NCBI RefSeq assembly: GCF_028769735.1
Contig: NC_088171.1
Location: 127,490,533 to 127,554,532 of the forward strand
Direction: 5' to 3'
DNA from: Zonotrichia leucophrys gambelii
Taxonomy: Eukaryota > Chordata > Aves > Passeriformes > Passerellidae
Length of the DNA stretch: 64,000 bases
The notes below the pieces were generated by a model. It did no database searches, was not told where the DNA came from, and was given only the letters and a program-made list of their open reading frames with translations. This document shows, piece by piece, positions 1 through 9,587 of this stretch. The position numbers and the translations under genes were made by a program. Numbering within the stretch: position 1 is the first letter of the stretch; every line of letters starts with the position of its first letter.

Positions 1-2499
1 TAAGTCTTCATGTGGAGCAATTTTATTTTTTTAACATAAACCCAGGAAATATTTGAATGCCTTTTGCTGAGCTGTTCACCCCATAGCCCCAAAGATTTAT
101 TTACTGACACCAGCTGACAGGTATTAAGGGATCCAAACCATTTAACTGAGGTGCTCTGTTTCCTCTGAATTCCAGGTGTCAAAAACTGAGGATGGAGTCC
201 TTTTGCATGGGTGATTTGATAAAAAAAATTAATAACCCTACAAAAACCTAAAATAAGAACTTGGGAAGAGATGCTTTTAGCAATAGGCAGTTTATCACCT
301 TGGACAAACATGTAGATATAATCTGAAGAGAACACAAATAACCCCTTGGTCAGAAAATATATTTAAGAAGTTTATTTCGGTAAACAATACTTATGACTTA
401 AATGTAGATGTGCTTTAAGCCTCAAGCTGGGATTAGGCCAGTATTGTGCAAGTGGTTTAAGAGACAGGAGAGAAATTTTTGGCCGGTCAAAATATTTAGG
501 TTCTTATTTCACATGAGCAAATTAAAAAAATGAGTGCAATAAAAAAAGTGAAACAATTGAAAACAGTCTATAAAGTTATGGGAAAACACAGTTCCTGAAC
601 CCAGCAATGTGAGCAGCTTTTTATAAAATGCTTTCTTTAAAAAAAAAAATGTATAAAAAGTTAAAATATTAGTACCTTTTACCCACCTAGCTTGTGTACA
701 GTTTTACTTTCATAGAGTGTGATGGTATAACTTAGGGGCTTAGCCCATGTCAGAACTGCCAGTTGTTCCTGTGAAGTGACTAAAATATATAAAATGTGTT
801 TACAATTGAGTAACTCTGACCCCACAAATGAACAGGTTGTGCTTATTTTGAACTTGTAAAAATGGAAGCGGTCGACCAAATAGGTGATTTATAAAGAGAA
901 AACGCTAGCAGAATTATTCTGTTGTGTGAAAGAAATTGGACTTGCCAGTGGGAAGAATATAATGCAGCATGGCAGGCTTTAATTTACCTCTGGAATATAT
1001 CAGGAACCCTCAGCATTTCTGGATCAGAAACTGTTTGTGATAAGGCTTTCCTCTTTCAGCATCACTTCTCAACTAGGTATTTGCTTCAACCCTGATATTT
1101 TCCTTTACTTTCTCACTGTCTAAACATACCCCTAGAGCTCTGCAAGTGTAAATTACACAACCTATGGCCTTCTTACCAGCTTCCCCTAAAAAGTTTTCAT
1201 CTATGCATTGGATCTTTCAGAATTAGGTTATTTCAATCCAGATGTAATCACCTAGTTCTTTCACCCATTACTGCCTGATGGATAATCTTCAAAATAATGG
1301 TTAGCCACCAAAAAGTCTAAAATGTACTATTTAAAATATTGTGAAGTTTAGATATCCTGGTCTATTTTCTAATGAATGCTTAACTGATAATCATGAACAT
1401 TTTGCTCATTTTATTCTCCCTGTGATCATAATGCTTTTTCTCCTTCACAGCTGTTATTATCTGAAGTGTTTGCTATAGGACCAACTTCGGGCCTACTGAA
1501 ATGAATGTATACATTCAATGAAATGAATGCATACTGAAATGAATGTATACATTGTTGCAAGTGAGAATTTGTACAATTTTAAGCACTCTTGACATGTATT
1601 TAAAGCCTGGCTAACCAGCAAAATTACTAACTATAGTTTTGAAGTGTTTATTATTTTTGCTACTGGATTACATGTAGCTACACTTACAAGTAATAAAAAA
1701 AAAAGACAGTTTCAGTTAAAAACTACACAGAAATGGGGTTCCTGAAAGCCAGTGGCATTGTATGCTCTTATGTTAGACTATGACTGGCTGCTCTGCTGAA
1801 ATACCATCCTTCTATGTAGCTTGTTCTGAGTTGTTTCTTTGGCTGACACAGGAACTAAAATACAACAGTTTATGTAACTATTTGGATCATGGTTTTGCTT
1901 TCAAATTTGTAGGATGAAAGTGCATCAATAGGTAATTTTTATAATCTTAATTTTTTTAATGAAAACGGTGAAAAGGAGACCAAACATTTGCAAGTGAATG
2001 GTACTAATTGTGCATTAGTTCAGATTTTAATATAATATAAGTTGACATTATTGACTAATATTTCTATACTGAATTAGTGGAGCAAATTGCTGTTCTCTTA
2101 AATAAATCATCTTGTTTTTCATATAAGAACATTGAACACATGAAGAATCATACCAGAAGTAGTACGAAGGAGATTGTTCCACTGCATTTGACATATGGAG
2201 ATACTGTCAAGGAAGTATGTCTTCCTTGGCATCAGTGAAGAGAACAGCCTTCCTGGTTTCAGACCCTCACATTTTAAGTTTTAGCTCACTGGGCAGTCTT
2301 AGACCCAGTTGCACAGTGACCTGTCAGCAGGGACTCCCTGGAAGTGGAGGCATCCTTTGTACTCATTGTCTCTTTGAATACTTTGCTTCCACTGAAAAGA
2401 AGGATATGTTACCTTGTTCCTAAGAGCTTTTTCACAGTTTGTCAACTCTAAATGAACCTTGAGAAACAAAATTTTTAAAAATTAAAGAAATTACAGCCA
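1..2499. other. Sequence downstream of ZFPM2, no gene recognised
   Basis: AT-rich, unique-looking DNA. The longest open frames are under 70 codons and look random. No CR1 or other known repeat was recognised. The only local structure noted is a duplicated 22-bp unit at 1494-1553. An extended 3'UTR into this region cannot be excluded. Confidence 0.6.
1494..1553. repeat. Direct repeat of 22 bp (two copies, period 38)
   Basis: The same 22-bp unit, from TACTGAAATG to GTATACATT, occurs at 1494-1515 and again at 1532-1553. The spacer holds a third, partly matching GAAATGAATG. This is a small local duplication with no evident function. Confidence 0.85.
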
Positions 2500-2521
2500 A
2501 ACTTCTCCAATTATCTGGAAT

Positions 2522-2527
2522 TTTATT
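2522..2527 (-). terminator. Candidate poly(A) signal AATAAA for ZFPM2
   Basis: This is the first canonical hexamer downstream of the ZFPM2 stop codon on the minus strand, about 965 nt into the 3'UTR. The sequence after it on that strand (towards 2490) turns U/GU-rich (TTTGGCTGTAATTTC), as expected downstream of a cleavage site. No transcript end can be seen from DNA alone. Confidence 0.35.
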
Positions 2528-2746
2528 CCATCCATATACATGCATAGTAACAACATTTGTTGAGAAATTATTTCTATCAGAAGTAGAACATTATCTTTGT
2601 GATCACCAGTTGCAGTATTGCTACTCTTATATTTAAATATATCTTATATATGAATTAGATTCATAATTGCAGCATTGAGTTTAGGGTTTTGTTTTAGACT
2701 GTGCCTTTCAAAAGATAAAACTGATTGATATGACCTCATTTCTTAC

Positions 2747-2753
2747 AATACTG
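2747..2753 (-). promoter_or_regulatory. miR-200b/c/429 seed match in ZFPM2 3'UTR (site 1)
   Basis: The minus strand reads CAGTATT, complementary to miR-200b/c/429 nucleotides 2-8. It is followed by G, so this is a 7mer-m8 site. It lies about 740 nt after the stop. FOG2 is a reported miR-200 target, the vertebrate counterpart of the miR-8/u-shaped pair in flies. Whether this site is used here is inference. Confidence 0.45.
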
Positions 2754-2978
2754 CTTCCAGTAATTTTGTTCATTCTTTATAAAGTATTGCATTTAACAGC
2801 AAAGGTTTAAAAATTGAGACAGAGATGCATCAGCGAAAGAAAATACAAGTACTATACAAGAAAGAAAATGCCATCTTCATTTAACGTACGTTTCAGATTA
2901 AGAAAGTGGACAGAAACATACTGCTACATACAAATGCAAAGCCTAATGACTAAGGTACTGTATGTGCTAAAATATAAA

Positions 2979-2985
2979 GTGCAAA
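2979..2985 (-). promoter_or_regulatory. miR-130/301 seed match in ZFPM2 3'UTR (site 1)
   Basis: The minus strand reads TTGCACT, complementary to miR-130/301 nucleotides 2-8. Its 5' neighbours (GT) match the other site. miR-130a has been reported to repress FOG2 in heart; use at this exact position is inferred. Confidence 0.4.
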
Positions 2986-3190
2986 CTGAGCCCAATTGTT
3001 CAAAAAAATTGAAATTTTAAGGCGAACTTTACAGCATAGTTGAAACTTCTTTGCAAGTTATATTTTAGCATATACATATATCTGCAACAGCATATAAGAA
3101 AAAAAATCAGGATACACAAGTGCTTTTGAAGCTATTTCTAAAATGCTTTTCTGTATTGTTTGCGACTATTTTCTTTAAAATCTACTATAC

Positions 3191-3197
3191 AGTGCAA
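3191..3197 (-). promoter_or_regulatory. miR-130/301 seed match in ZFPM2 3'UTR (site 2)
   Basis: A second TTGCACT on the minus strand, followed by G, which would also pair with the miRNA's first nucleotide. It is about 205 nt from site 1 and about 300 nt after the stop codon. Confidence 0.4.
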
Positions 3198-3288
3198 ACC
3201 ATATGTGCTACACAATAACTATACAATAACATTACAAATGACTTTAATATAAAGTTTTTAAATAAAAAATAACATAACTACAGCTATG

Positions 3289-3295
3289 AATACTG
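3289..3295 (-). promoter_or_regulatory. miR-200b/c/429 seed match in ZFPM2 3'UTR (site 2)
   Basis: A second CAGTATT on the minus strand, about 200 nt after the stop codon, 7mer-m8 type (next base C). Two sites of one family in the same 3'UTR make regulation more plausible than a single chance match. Confidence 0.45.
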
Positions 3296-3491
3296 CTGGT
3301 AAAATAAATTAATATTTTTGAAAATGGCACCAATAATACACTTTACTAATGGACTGTAATGAAATTACACCTTTAAGTCTTCAACTCAGCAATAGTGAAA
3401 TCTCCTGATTGTCCAGATGTAATTCAAACAGCTTTCTTTAAACTGCATGGAACAATATGCTAAACACATGTACCAAAGGTGACCGATTGTT

Positions 3492-5983
3492 TCATTTGAC
3501 ATGTTCTGCTGCATGTGAAGAGCAATAAAACTTCTTGTGAGTTATAAAGTTTGAGAGATTGTTGAACTGGATGTCACACAGTCGGCAATACTTTCCACTG
3601 GTTGGAGCCTGGGTAGAGCCATTCACACCTTTAGCTATACTAGACAACTGTTCCTCTGCTGTAGGAATTGCTGGAGAGACATTTTCATTTGTAGCTAAGG
3701 GATTCTCAGAGATCCAGGAAGGAGACTTGTGCCCATCTTCATGGGGAGGATTCTGGGAAATGTTCTCTTGCTGTGGGTTAGCAGCAGGCCTTTCCTCCTG
3801 TTTTAGTCCCCCATTAACTATTACCATGCCTCGGTTTTTCGGCAGTAGTGGAAGAGATTCTTTCTTCGGCACAGCACATCCATTTGAAGGCGCCTGGCCT
3901 TTAGGAGATTCACTTTCTGTATTTGTGCTTTGATCTAAATCAGTATTATGAATGACGAGAGAACCAGAAATGTAATCGCTTGGCTTTATTCCATAATATG
4001 GAGAAAGCTGATCTGCTCCTTTAGCTTTCTTTATTGCTCCAGGGTAAAGGCATTGTGGAAGAAACAAATGTTTGTTTTCTTCTTTTGTAGCAATAAGCTG
4101 GGCTGCTTCACTAAAGACTTTCAGTCCTTGAAGTGTTGCTAAGTGTGTAGAAAATAAGTTTCCATTAGGAGAGGACTGTTTTGAGTTTCCATTTTTTTCA
4201 CATTTGATTATGCTTCTCTCATAACTGACATCTGGGCTGTTTCTTTCACTTTCTGGGTTTTGAAACACCTTACTGTCGAGCTGTCCCAAGTCACCACGCT
4301 GATGAGCAGTGACAGGACAAAAATTCTGCTTGTGAGCCAGGTAGTTCTCGACCTTGTTAAAACTGATCTTGCATACGGTGCACTCATGGTAGTCCAGCAG
4401 CCTTTTGGGAGAAGTGGATGTCCTCTCTGACGGGGGTAAGCATTTTTTACTGAGATCTATTGGCACATCCATCTCCAAGCAAGACACGGTGGAGTGGGCA
4501 GTATCACACTTTGAAACTGGAACACACTTGTTAATAGACAGTGATGTTTCCAGATGCTTCGAGACTATTCCTGGAAAGATATCACATCGTGGGTGGTAAC
4601 ATTCCCCAAGACCCTCTGTTGGCTCTTGAGTAGATGTACATGGATTGCCAAGATTAGCAACTTCTAGAAATCGCTGTTGAACTAGAGGTGGCCTCTGCTC
4701 TTGCTCTGGTAAGCACATCTCGTACATCTTCCTTCGCTTCCGAGTACGCATTGTTCTCTGCATGGCAGGCACTTTGTTGGAAGCCGACCTCTTCAGCGGG
4801 GGATCGTGGCGAGTGGCACAGTAATACTGCTTGTGGACCATGTAGGTCTCATGTCTGCTGAAAGTAATATTGCAAGCTTCACACGTGGTCTTGTTAGGGT
4901 CACTCTCCCCTTCTACTAAGGGAGCATTGGGATTCTTCACATCAGAAGGTTTTCCATTGATCTTCTCATCACCATTGCTTGCAGTTGACAACTTCTTAGG
5001 CTGTGCAGTAAAGTCTTTTTCATGACTTTTATTGTTTGGCCCAATCAAATCTAAAACATTGGAAGAGTTTAAGCAAGATGTCTGGAGAAGCTGATTTTCT
5101 GGATCAGATGTGTGAGGAGCTGGATTCAGGATGCTTATAGAGCTTTGACCATTACTGGGACTTACAGCTTCAGGCATTTTTTCTGGAACACTGGAAAAAT
5201 CTGGTGACTTTGCCATCTGCTGCCATCGGCTGCTGCAGTAATGCTTTTTGTGTACCAAATAGTTGTCCAAATTATTAAATGTTATGTTGCATTCAAAACA
5301 TGTAGCCCCTTTAGGCATCAAAGGACTGTAAATTACAGGGGGATAATTGCTACTTCCATGCCTCAGCCTCCGATGGACCAGTTCCGACATTTTGGCTAAT
5401 ATCTCTGAAGCCTGAGGAACCACAGTGATGTCTTGGGGAAAAGCAAACTGGGAAAGAAAAGGTCCCATTGGGAAAGAAGGACCAATATTAGGCTGAACTG
5501 GAGATGAAGCAAGTCTTGGACTGGATGGTTCAGATTTTATTTTGGTATATGAAAAACTCTGCTTATTCGTGGCAGGCTGGGTTTCTGGCCTCTGGTTTGG
5601 AAGGAAAAGTGGAGCCTTTTTTTCACATTTATCAAGCTCTGTATCAGAACTTGCATCTTTAGTCTGCATGGTCTTTTGGCTCTGGGGAACATCATTTCTG
5701 CTCAACAGGTCCGTTGCTGGCTGTAAACCTTCTTCATTTCCACTTGGAGAGTGTTCAATGTCACTTTCTCTCTGAATTTTGTTGCCAGAGACATGTAACT
5801 CTTGGTGCTGCAGTAGCTCCCTCTGAGTTTGGAAGCCAAAATGGCAGTGATTGCATCTAAAGGCAGCTTGAGTAAGATGCGAGAACAGGTGCTGATGAAA
5901 GTTAATCACTGAATCTGCAGTGTAAGTACAAACTGTGCATTTCAGACTAGCACCGGGTGGGAGAAATTCTTCCATTTTCACTC
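3492..5983 (-). CDS. ZFPM2: ZFPM2 (FOG2) final coding exon (exon 8), zinc fingers 3-8
   Basis: This exon encodes the C-terminal ~830 residues of FOG2, a nuclear cofactor that binds the N-terminal zinc finger of GATA4/5/6 and usually represses their targets in heart, gonad and diaphragm development. The acceptor is a pyrimidine-rich tract ending in TAG at 5984-5986. The open frame runs on to an ATG at 6035, but that stretch is intron. The exon starts with GA, completing a glycine codon begun in exon 7. Fingers seen: ZF3 (C2H2) 5877-5939, ZF4 (C2H2) 5793-5855, ZF5 (C2HC) 5235-5300, ZF6 (C2HC) 4818-4883, ZF7 (C2HC) 4317-4382 and ZF8 (C2HC) 3522-3587. A basic cluster RTRKRRK lies at 4728-4748 and PIDLS at 4449-4463. 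Sumoylation-type motifs are VKME (5970-5981), IKSE (5529-5540) and IKCE (4197-4208). The protein ends EHVK-stop, as mammalian FOG2 does. The frame is intact. Confidence 0.97.
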
Positions 5984-8900
5984 CTACAGAAAAGACAAGC
6001 AAAATACAAAATGAAGTGACCATTTTGCCCCTCATGAAGAATACTGGGAAATCAGCTGCACAGAAGGTACAAATGCAGTGAGAATGACTAATTTTCTTCT
6101 TATGAGATAGTATTAGTCACCCTGAAAATACTTGAATTGTTTTTTCCTCAAACTGCTAGGTTATTCCCAGACTTTTACTCTGCTTTGAAGAGCCCTAGTA
6201 TTTGCATACATTCATCAGAGCTGCAGGGAGAGAAAGAACAAGGGAAAGGATAAAAATGTACTGGACTTATTTTAAATGAAGTGTCTCAGAAATTACAGTT
6301 GCAGCTAAAGGGAAACATTATGTTCCCCATACACAGTCGTTGGAAATTTTGAATGCACAGAAAGCACACCAAGGTCAAGAGGTTCAAGGTTATGATGTAG
6401 CTTGAGGTACAGCCCTCAGTGTGCCTGAAAGTCACAGACAAAGCAGAAGTAGCATTTTGAGTATTACTGATGCTCAGCTCTTTGCTTGCATGGGTTGGCT
6501 GTAGTGTGGGAAGAGGTTACGGATCTACCCTCACCAGAAAGGAGCGATGACTGTGTTCCTTGTGAAGGGAGGAGGAGCAGTAAGACATGGCTTCACCGAC
6601 ATTTTATCTTTCACATATAATAGCCATTGGCAACGACTGCTATAATATAACACCTTTTCCTCATGAAATCACTACCACTTTATCAAGAACCGTACATTCA
6701 AAGACATCTTACAATCACCGATTATACTAAAAACTCCATGTTTCATGGCATTTTGAAATTGAAAATGCTTTAAAAAGAGATAAGACCAGATTTCTCTACT
6801 GCAACAACACAGATTCTAGATACATTTTAGACAATAGAAACTGAAAAATATATTGATAGGGATGATATTCAGAATTCAAAATGAGTATTTGTTCTGCCTA
6901 CACATAGGCACATATACCACACCTCAGTCAGGTGTAGAAGGTGTGTAGTAGTTGGACAATACAAAACTGTAAGAATATTGTATCTCACTCTGTGGGTAGT
7001 CACATTGTTGTACCTGGAGGTCCTCGCTTCTTCCCAAGCATCAGTGACCCCCCAAGTTGTGAATGACATCTTAAATTTGACCTGCTTTTGGCCTCAGAGG
7101 CCAGAAGGGAATCAAGGAGATACACAGCACTTTAGTCAGCACTTTGTTTCCCATCAGGCACTCCTTCCCCAGGAGGCCACATGAAGCTTGAGCTCCTCCA
7201 CTGACATGAGATGGTGCTTCACATGCTTCCCCATCATGTGGTACAGTGACAGCAGTCTCTATGGGACATTGCATTACAGTCAGGGTTCTGCATTCCTGTG
7301 GTGTAGGTCTGCTAGAGCCTCCAGTGGGAGCAGCAGTAGCAGTTGAAGCAAACACAGTGCTTCCAAAGATTACAAGACATTTGGAAAAGGAATGTTTCAT
7401 CCCTACTGCAGAAGGTGTTGTAACTTGTGATAATCTCTATGGAAAAATAAAGACTGACAGTAAAGGAAAGAGTGCAAAGAATGATTGAATAGACTGGTTT
7501 GTGACTAAAAGGAAAGGGAAAGGCCTGAGGTTTAGCCTCTCTTCTAGGAAATAACTAAAGATTCTTACTGGAAATTCCCCACAATCTCAGATCTATAGAT
7601 TGGGGAACATAGATCTCTAGATTACATGCAGACATGGTCACTCACAGCTCATGGCTCAAAATCCTCAACACCTAAGCCAGTTGCTATGTCAATAAATGCA
7701 AATAGTTGAAGCAAATATTTTGCACAATGGCTAACATTTCGGTTTTCCTCTGCACGGGGAGAAATTCATCTGTTATCCTCCCAGAGTATCTGGTTATAAT
7801 TACCAGGCTACAAGACACACTGGGTTGCATGCACCAGATCTTATTGAACCTGTTGTTACCTATGATTCTGTTGGCTTACTGCACAGTGATATATTAGCTA
7901 GGCAACAAGAAAACTGCAATAACCTGATAGTATCTTGAAGCACAGAAAGATCTGAGCTCCAAATTACACAGAATGACTAGGTTGGAAGACACCTTCAAGA
8001 TCATCGAGTCCATCCCAACCCTAACACCTCAACCATGGCACTGAGTGCCACATCCATTCTTTTTTTAAACACATCCAGGGATGGTGACTCCACCACCTCC
8101 CCAGCCAGAAAATTCCAGTACATTATCACTCTTTCCATAACAAACTTTTTCCTAATATCCAACCTATATTTACTTTGGCACAGCTTAAGACTCTGTCCTC
8201 TTGTTCTGTCAGTTTCTGGCTGGAGAAGGAGACCAACCCCCACCTGACTACAGCCAACTTTCAGGGAGTTGTAGAGAGTGATAAGGTCACCTCTGAGTCT
8301 CCTTTTCTCCAGAATAAACACCCTCAGCTCCCTCAGTTGTTCCCCACAGGGTTTGTGTTCCAAGCCCCTCACCAGCCTCGCTGCCTCCCCTGGATGCGCT
8401 CAAGCGTCTCAAGGTCCTTCCCAAACTGAGGGCCCAGAGCTGGACACAGCACTCAAGGTGTGGCCTCACCAGTGCTGAGTACAGGGGAAGAATGACCTAC
8501 CTGGGCCTGCTGGTCACACTGTTCCTGATGCAGGCCAGGATGCCATTGGCCTTCCTGGCCACCAGGGCTCACTGCTGGCTCATGTTCAGTCTGTTGCCAA
8601 CCAGCACCCTCAGGTCCCTTTCTGCCTGTCCAGCTACACCATCCCCAGCCTATAAAGCTGCTGGGGATTATTGTGGCCAAAATGCAGGACTTGGCACTTG
8701 GACTTATTAAACTTCATCCTATTGGACTCTGCCCATCCATCCACCAGATCCAGGTCTCTCTGTAGAGCCCTTCTACCTTCCAACAGATAGACACATGCTC
8801 CCAGCTTAGTGTCATCTGCAAATTTCCTAATGAAGGACTCGATGCCCTCATCCATGTCATCAATAAAAATATTGAACAGAGCTGGCCCCAGCACAGACCC

Positions 8901-9362
8901 CTGAGGGACACCACTGGTGGCTGGCCCCAGCTGGATGCAGTGCCATTCACCACCACTCTCTGGGCCTGGCCATCCAGCCAGTTCCTAACCCAGCACAGAG
9001 TGCTCCTGTCCAAGCCGTGAGCTGCCAGCTTTCCCAGGAGTGTGCTGTGGGAGACGGCATCAAAGGCCTTGCTGAAGTCCAAATAGACAACAACCACGGC
9101 CTTTCCTACATCCACCAGGCAGGTCACTTGGTCATAGAAGGAGATCAGGTTAGTCAAACATGACTGACCCCTCCTAAACCCATGCTGGCTTGGGAGAGGT
9201 ACTTGGTGTAGAACACTGGTCAGAAACTGTTGGCATTTTGGTATTATCTACATGCAATGCTTGCATATATTTGGAGAGACTTTGATCTACTGAATATTAT
9301 AGTGAATAATTCTTCAAAAAGCTAAATCTAGAAGATGATACACAAAAATACATGATACTTAC
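5984..9362 (-). other. ZFPM2 intron 7
   Basis: A GT-AG intron of 3,379 bp between exons 7 and 8. It begins GTAAGTATC after 9363 and ends TTTTCTGTAG at 5984. Its exon-7 end carries a 1.26-kb CR1 in antisense orientation to the genome plus strand (sense with ZFPM2). Around 7080-7490 there is a GC-richer patch with overlapping short open frames on both strands that I cannot identify. The rest is AT-rich with nothing recognised. Confidence 0.92.
7967..9225 (-). mobile_element. 5'-truncated CR1 LINE with reverse-transcriptase remnant
   Basis: A non-LTR retrotransposon of the CR1 family, minus strand. Its 3' end carries the terminal 8-mer ATTCTGTG (7967-7974). The upstream part translates, across several frameshifts, to the CR1 ORF2 polymerase. 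The conserved YLDFSKAFDAVSH motif sits near 9040-9085, FADDTKLG (the catalytic aspartate pair) near 8805-8830, and the CR1 C-terminal domain (RLREL..LEKRRLRGDL) near 8270-8345. The frame breaks between the LDFSKAFD and FADD blocks (around 8890-8920), and again before the C-terminal block. It is therefore inactive. The 5' truncation is typical of target-primed reverse transcription. The right edge is judged by fading similarity. Confidence 0.93.
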
Positions 9363-9587
9363 CACTGTGAGAATTTAGGTGCATTTCCAGAGCTCTTGCA
9401 TTTGAAAAGCTTTTGGTGCACTGTGGAAAGGGGCAGACACTGGATATCTGCTGAGCACTGTCCTCACTCTCCTCTGACAGCTGTGGCCCCTCTCTCTGCC
9501 TCCCACTGCAGTAATACATGAGATGGGCCTGCAGGTTCCGCTCACTTCGGTACCAAATGCCACAGGATTTGCAAGGGAATATGTCCT
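9363..9587 (-). CDS. ZFPM2: ZFPM2 (FOG2) exon 7, zinc fingers 1-2
   Basis: This internal exon of 225 nt (75 codons) is phase 1 at both ends. The acceptor is ...CTTGTAG before the first exon base at 9587; its polypyrimidine tract is rather weak. The donor is G|GTAAGTATC directly after 9363. Finger 1 (9508-9573) is C-x2-C-x12-H-x4-C, the C2HC form used by FOG proteins to contact GATA zinc fingers. Finger 2 (9367-9435) is C-x4-C-x12-H-x3-H, a classical C2H2 form. Joining to exon 6 makes an AAG lysine codon (A|AG), and joining to exon 8 makes a GGA glycine codon (G|GA). Both give the uninterrupted FOG2 sequence expected from mammals. The linker between the fingers is acidic and serine-rich. Confidence 0.96.

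Larger units (their letters stand above)
2500..3491 (-). other. ZFPM2: ZFPM2 3' untranslated region (left end approximate)
   Basis: This stretch follows the TGA stop (3492-3494) on the minus strand. It has no long ORF on either strand and is AT-rich. A length of about 1 kb matches my recollection of the mammalian ZFPM2 3'UTR. The left boundary is set only by the first canonical AATAAA on the minus strand (2522-2527). A weaker ATTAAA at 3243-3248 could give a short form. The region contains paired miR-200 and miR-130 family seed matches, listed separately. Confidence 0.5.

Noticed and set aside
3559..3933. 124-codon plus-strand frame opposite exon 8, with other plus-strand frames at 3948-4142, 4405-4599 and 5542-5775
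   Set aside because: They are antisense shadows of the conserved ZFPM2 coding exon and have no independent support.
5984..6035. N-terminal extension of the exon 8 frame starting at the ATG at 6035
   Set aside because: These bases are intron 7: a pyrimidine-rich tract and TAG acceptor precede 5983, and the phase fits exon 7 exactly.
8453..8680. Several short frames on both strands (8035-8710) in the intron 7 CR1
   Set aside because: They are out-of-frame readings of the CR1 retrotransposon.
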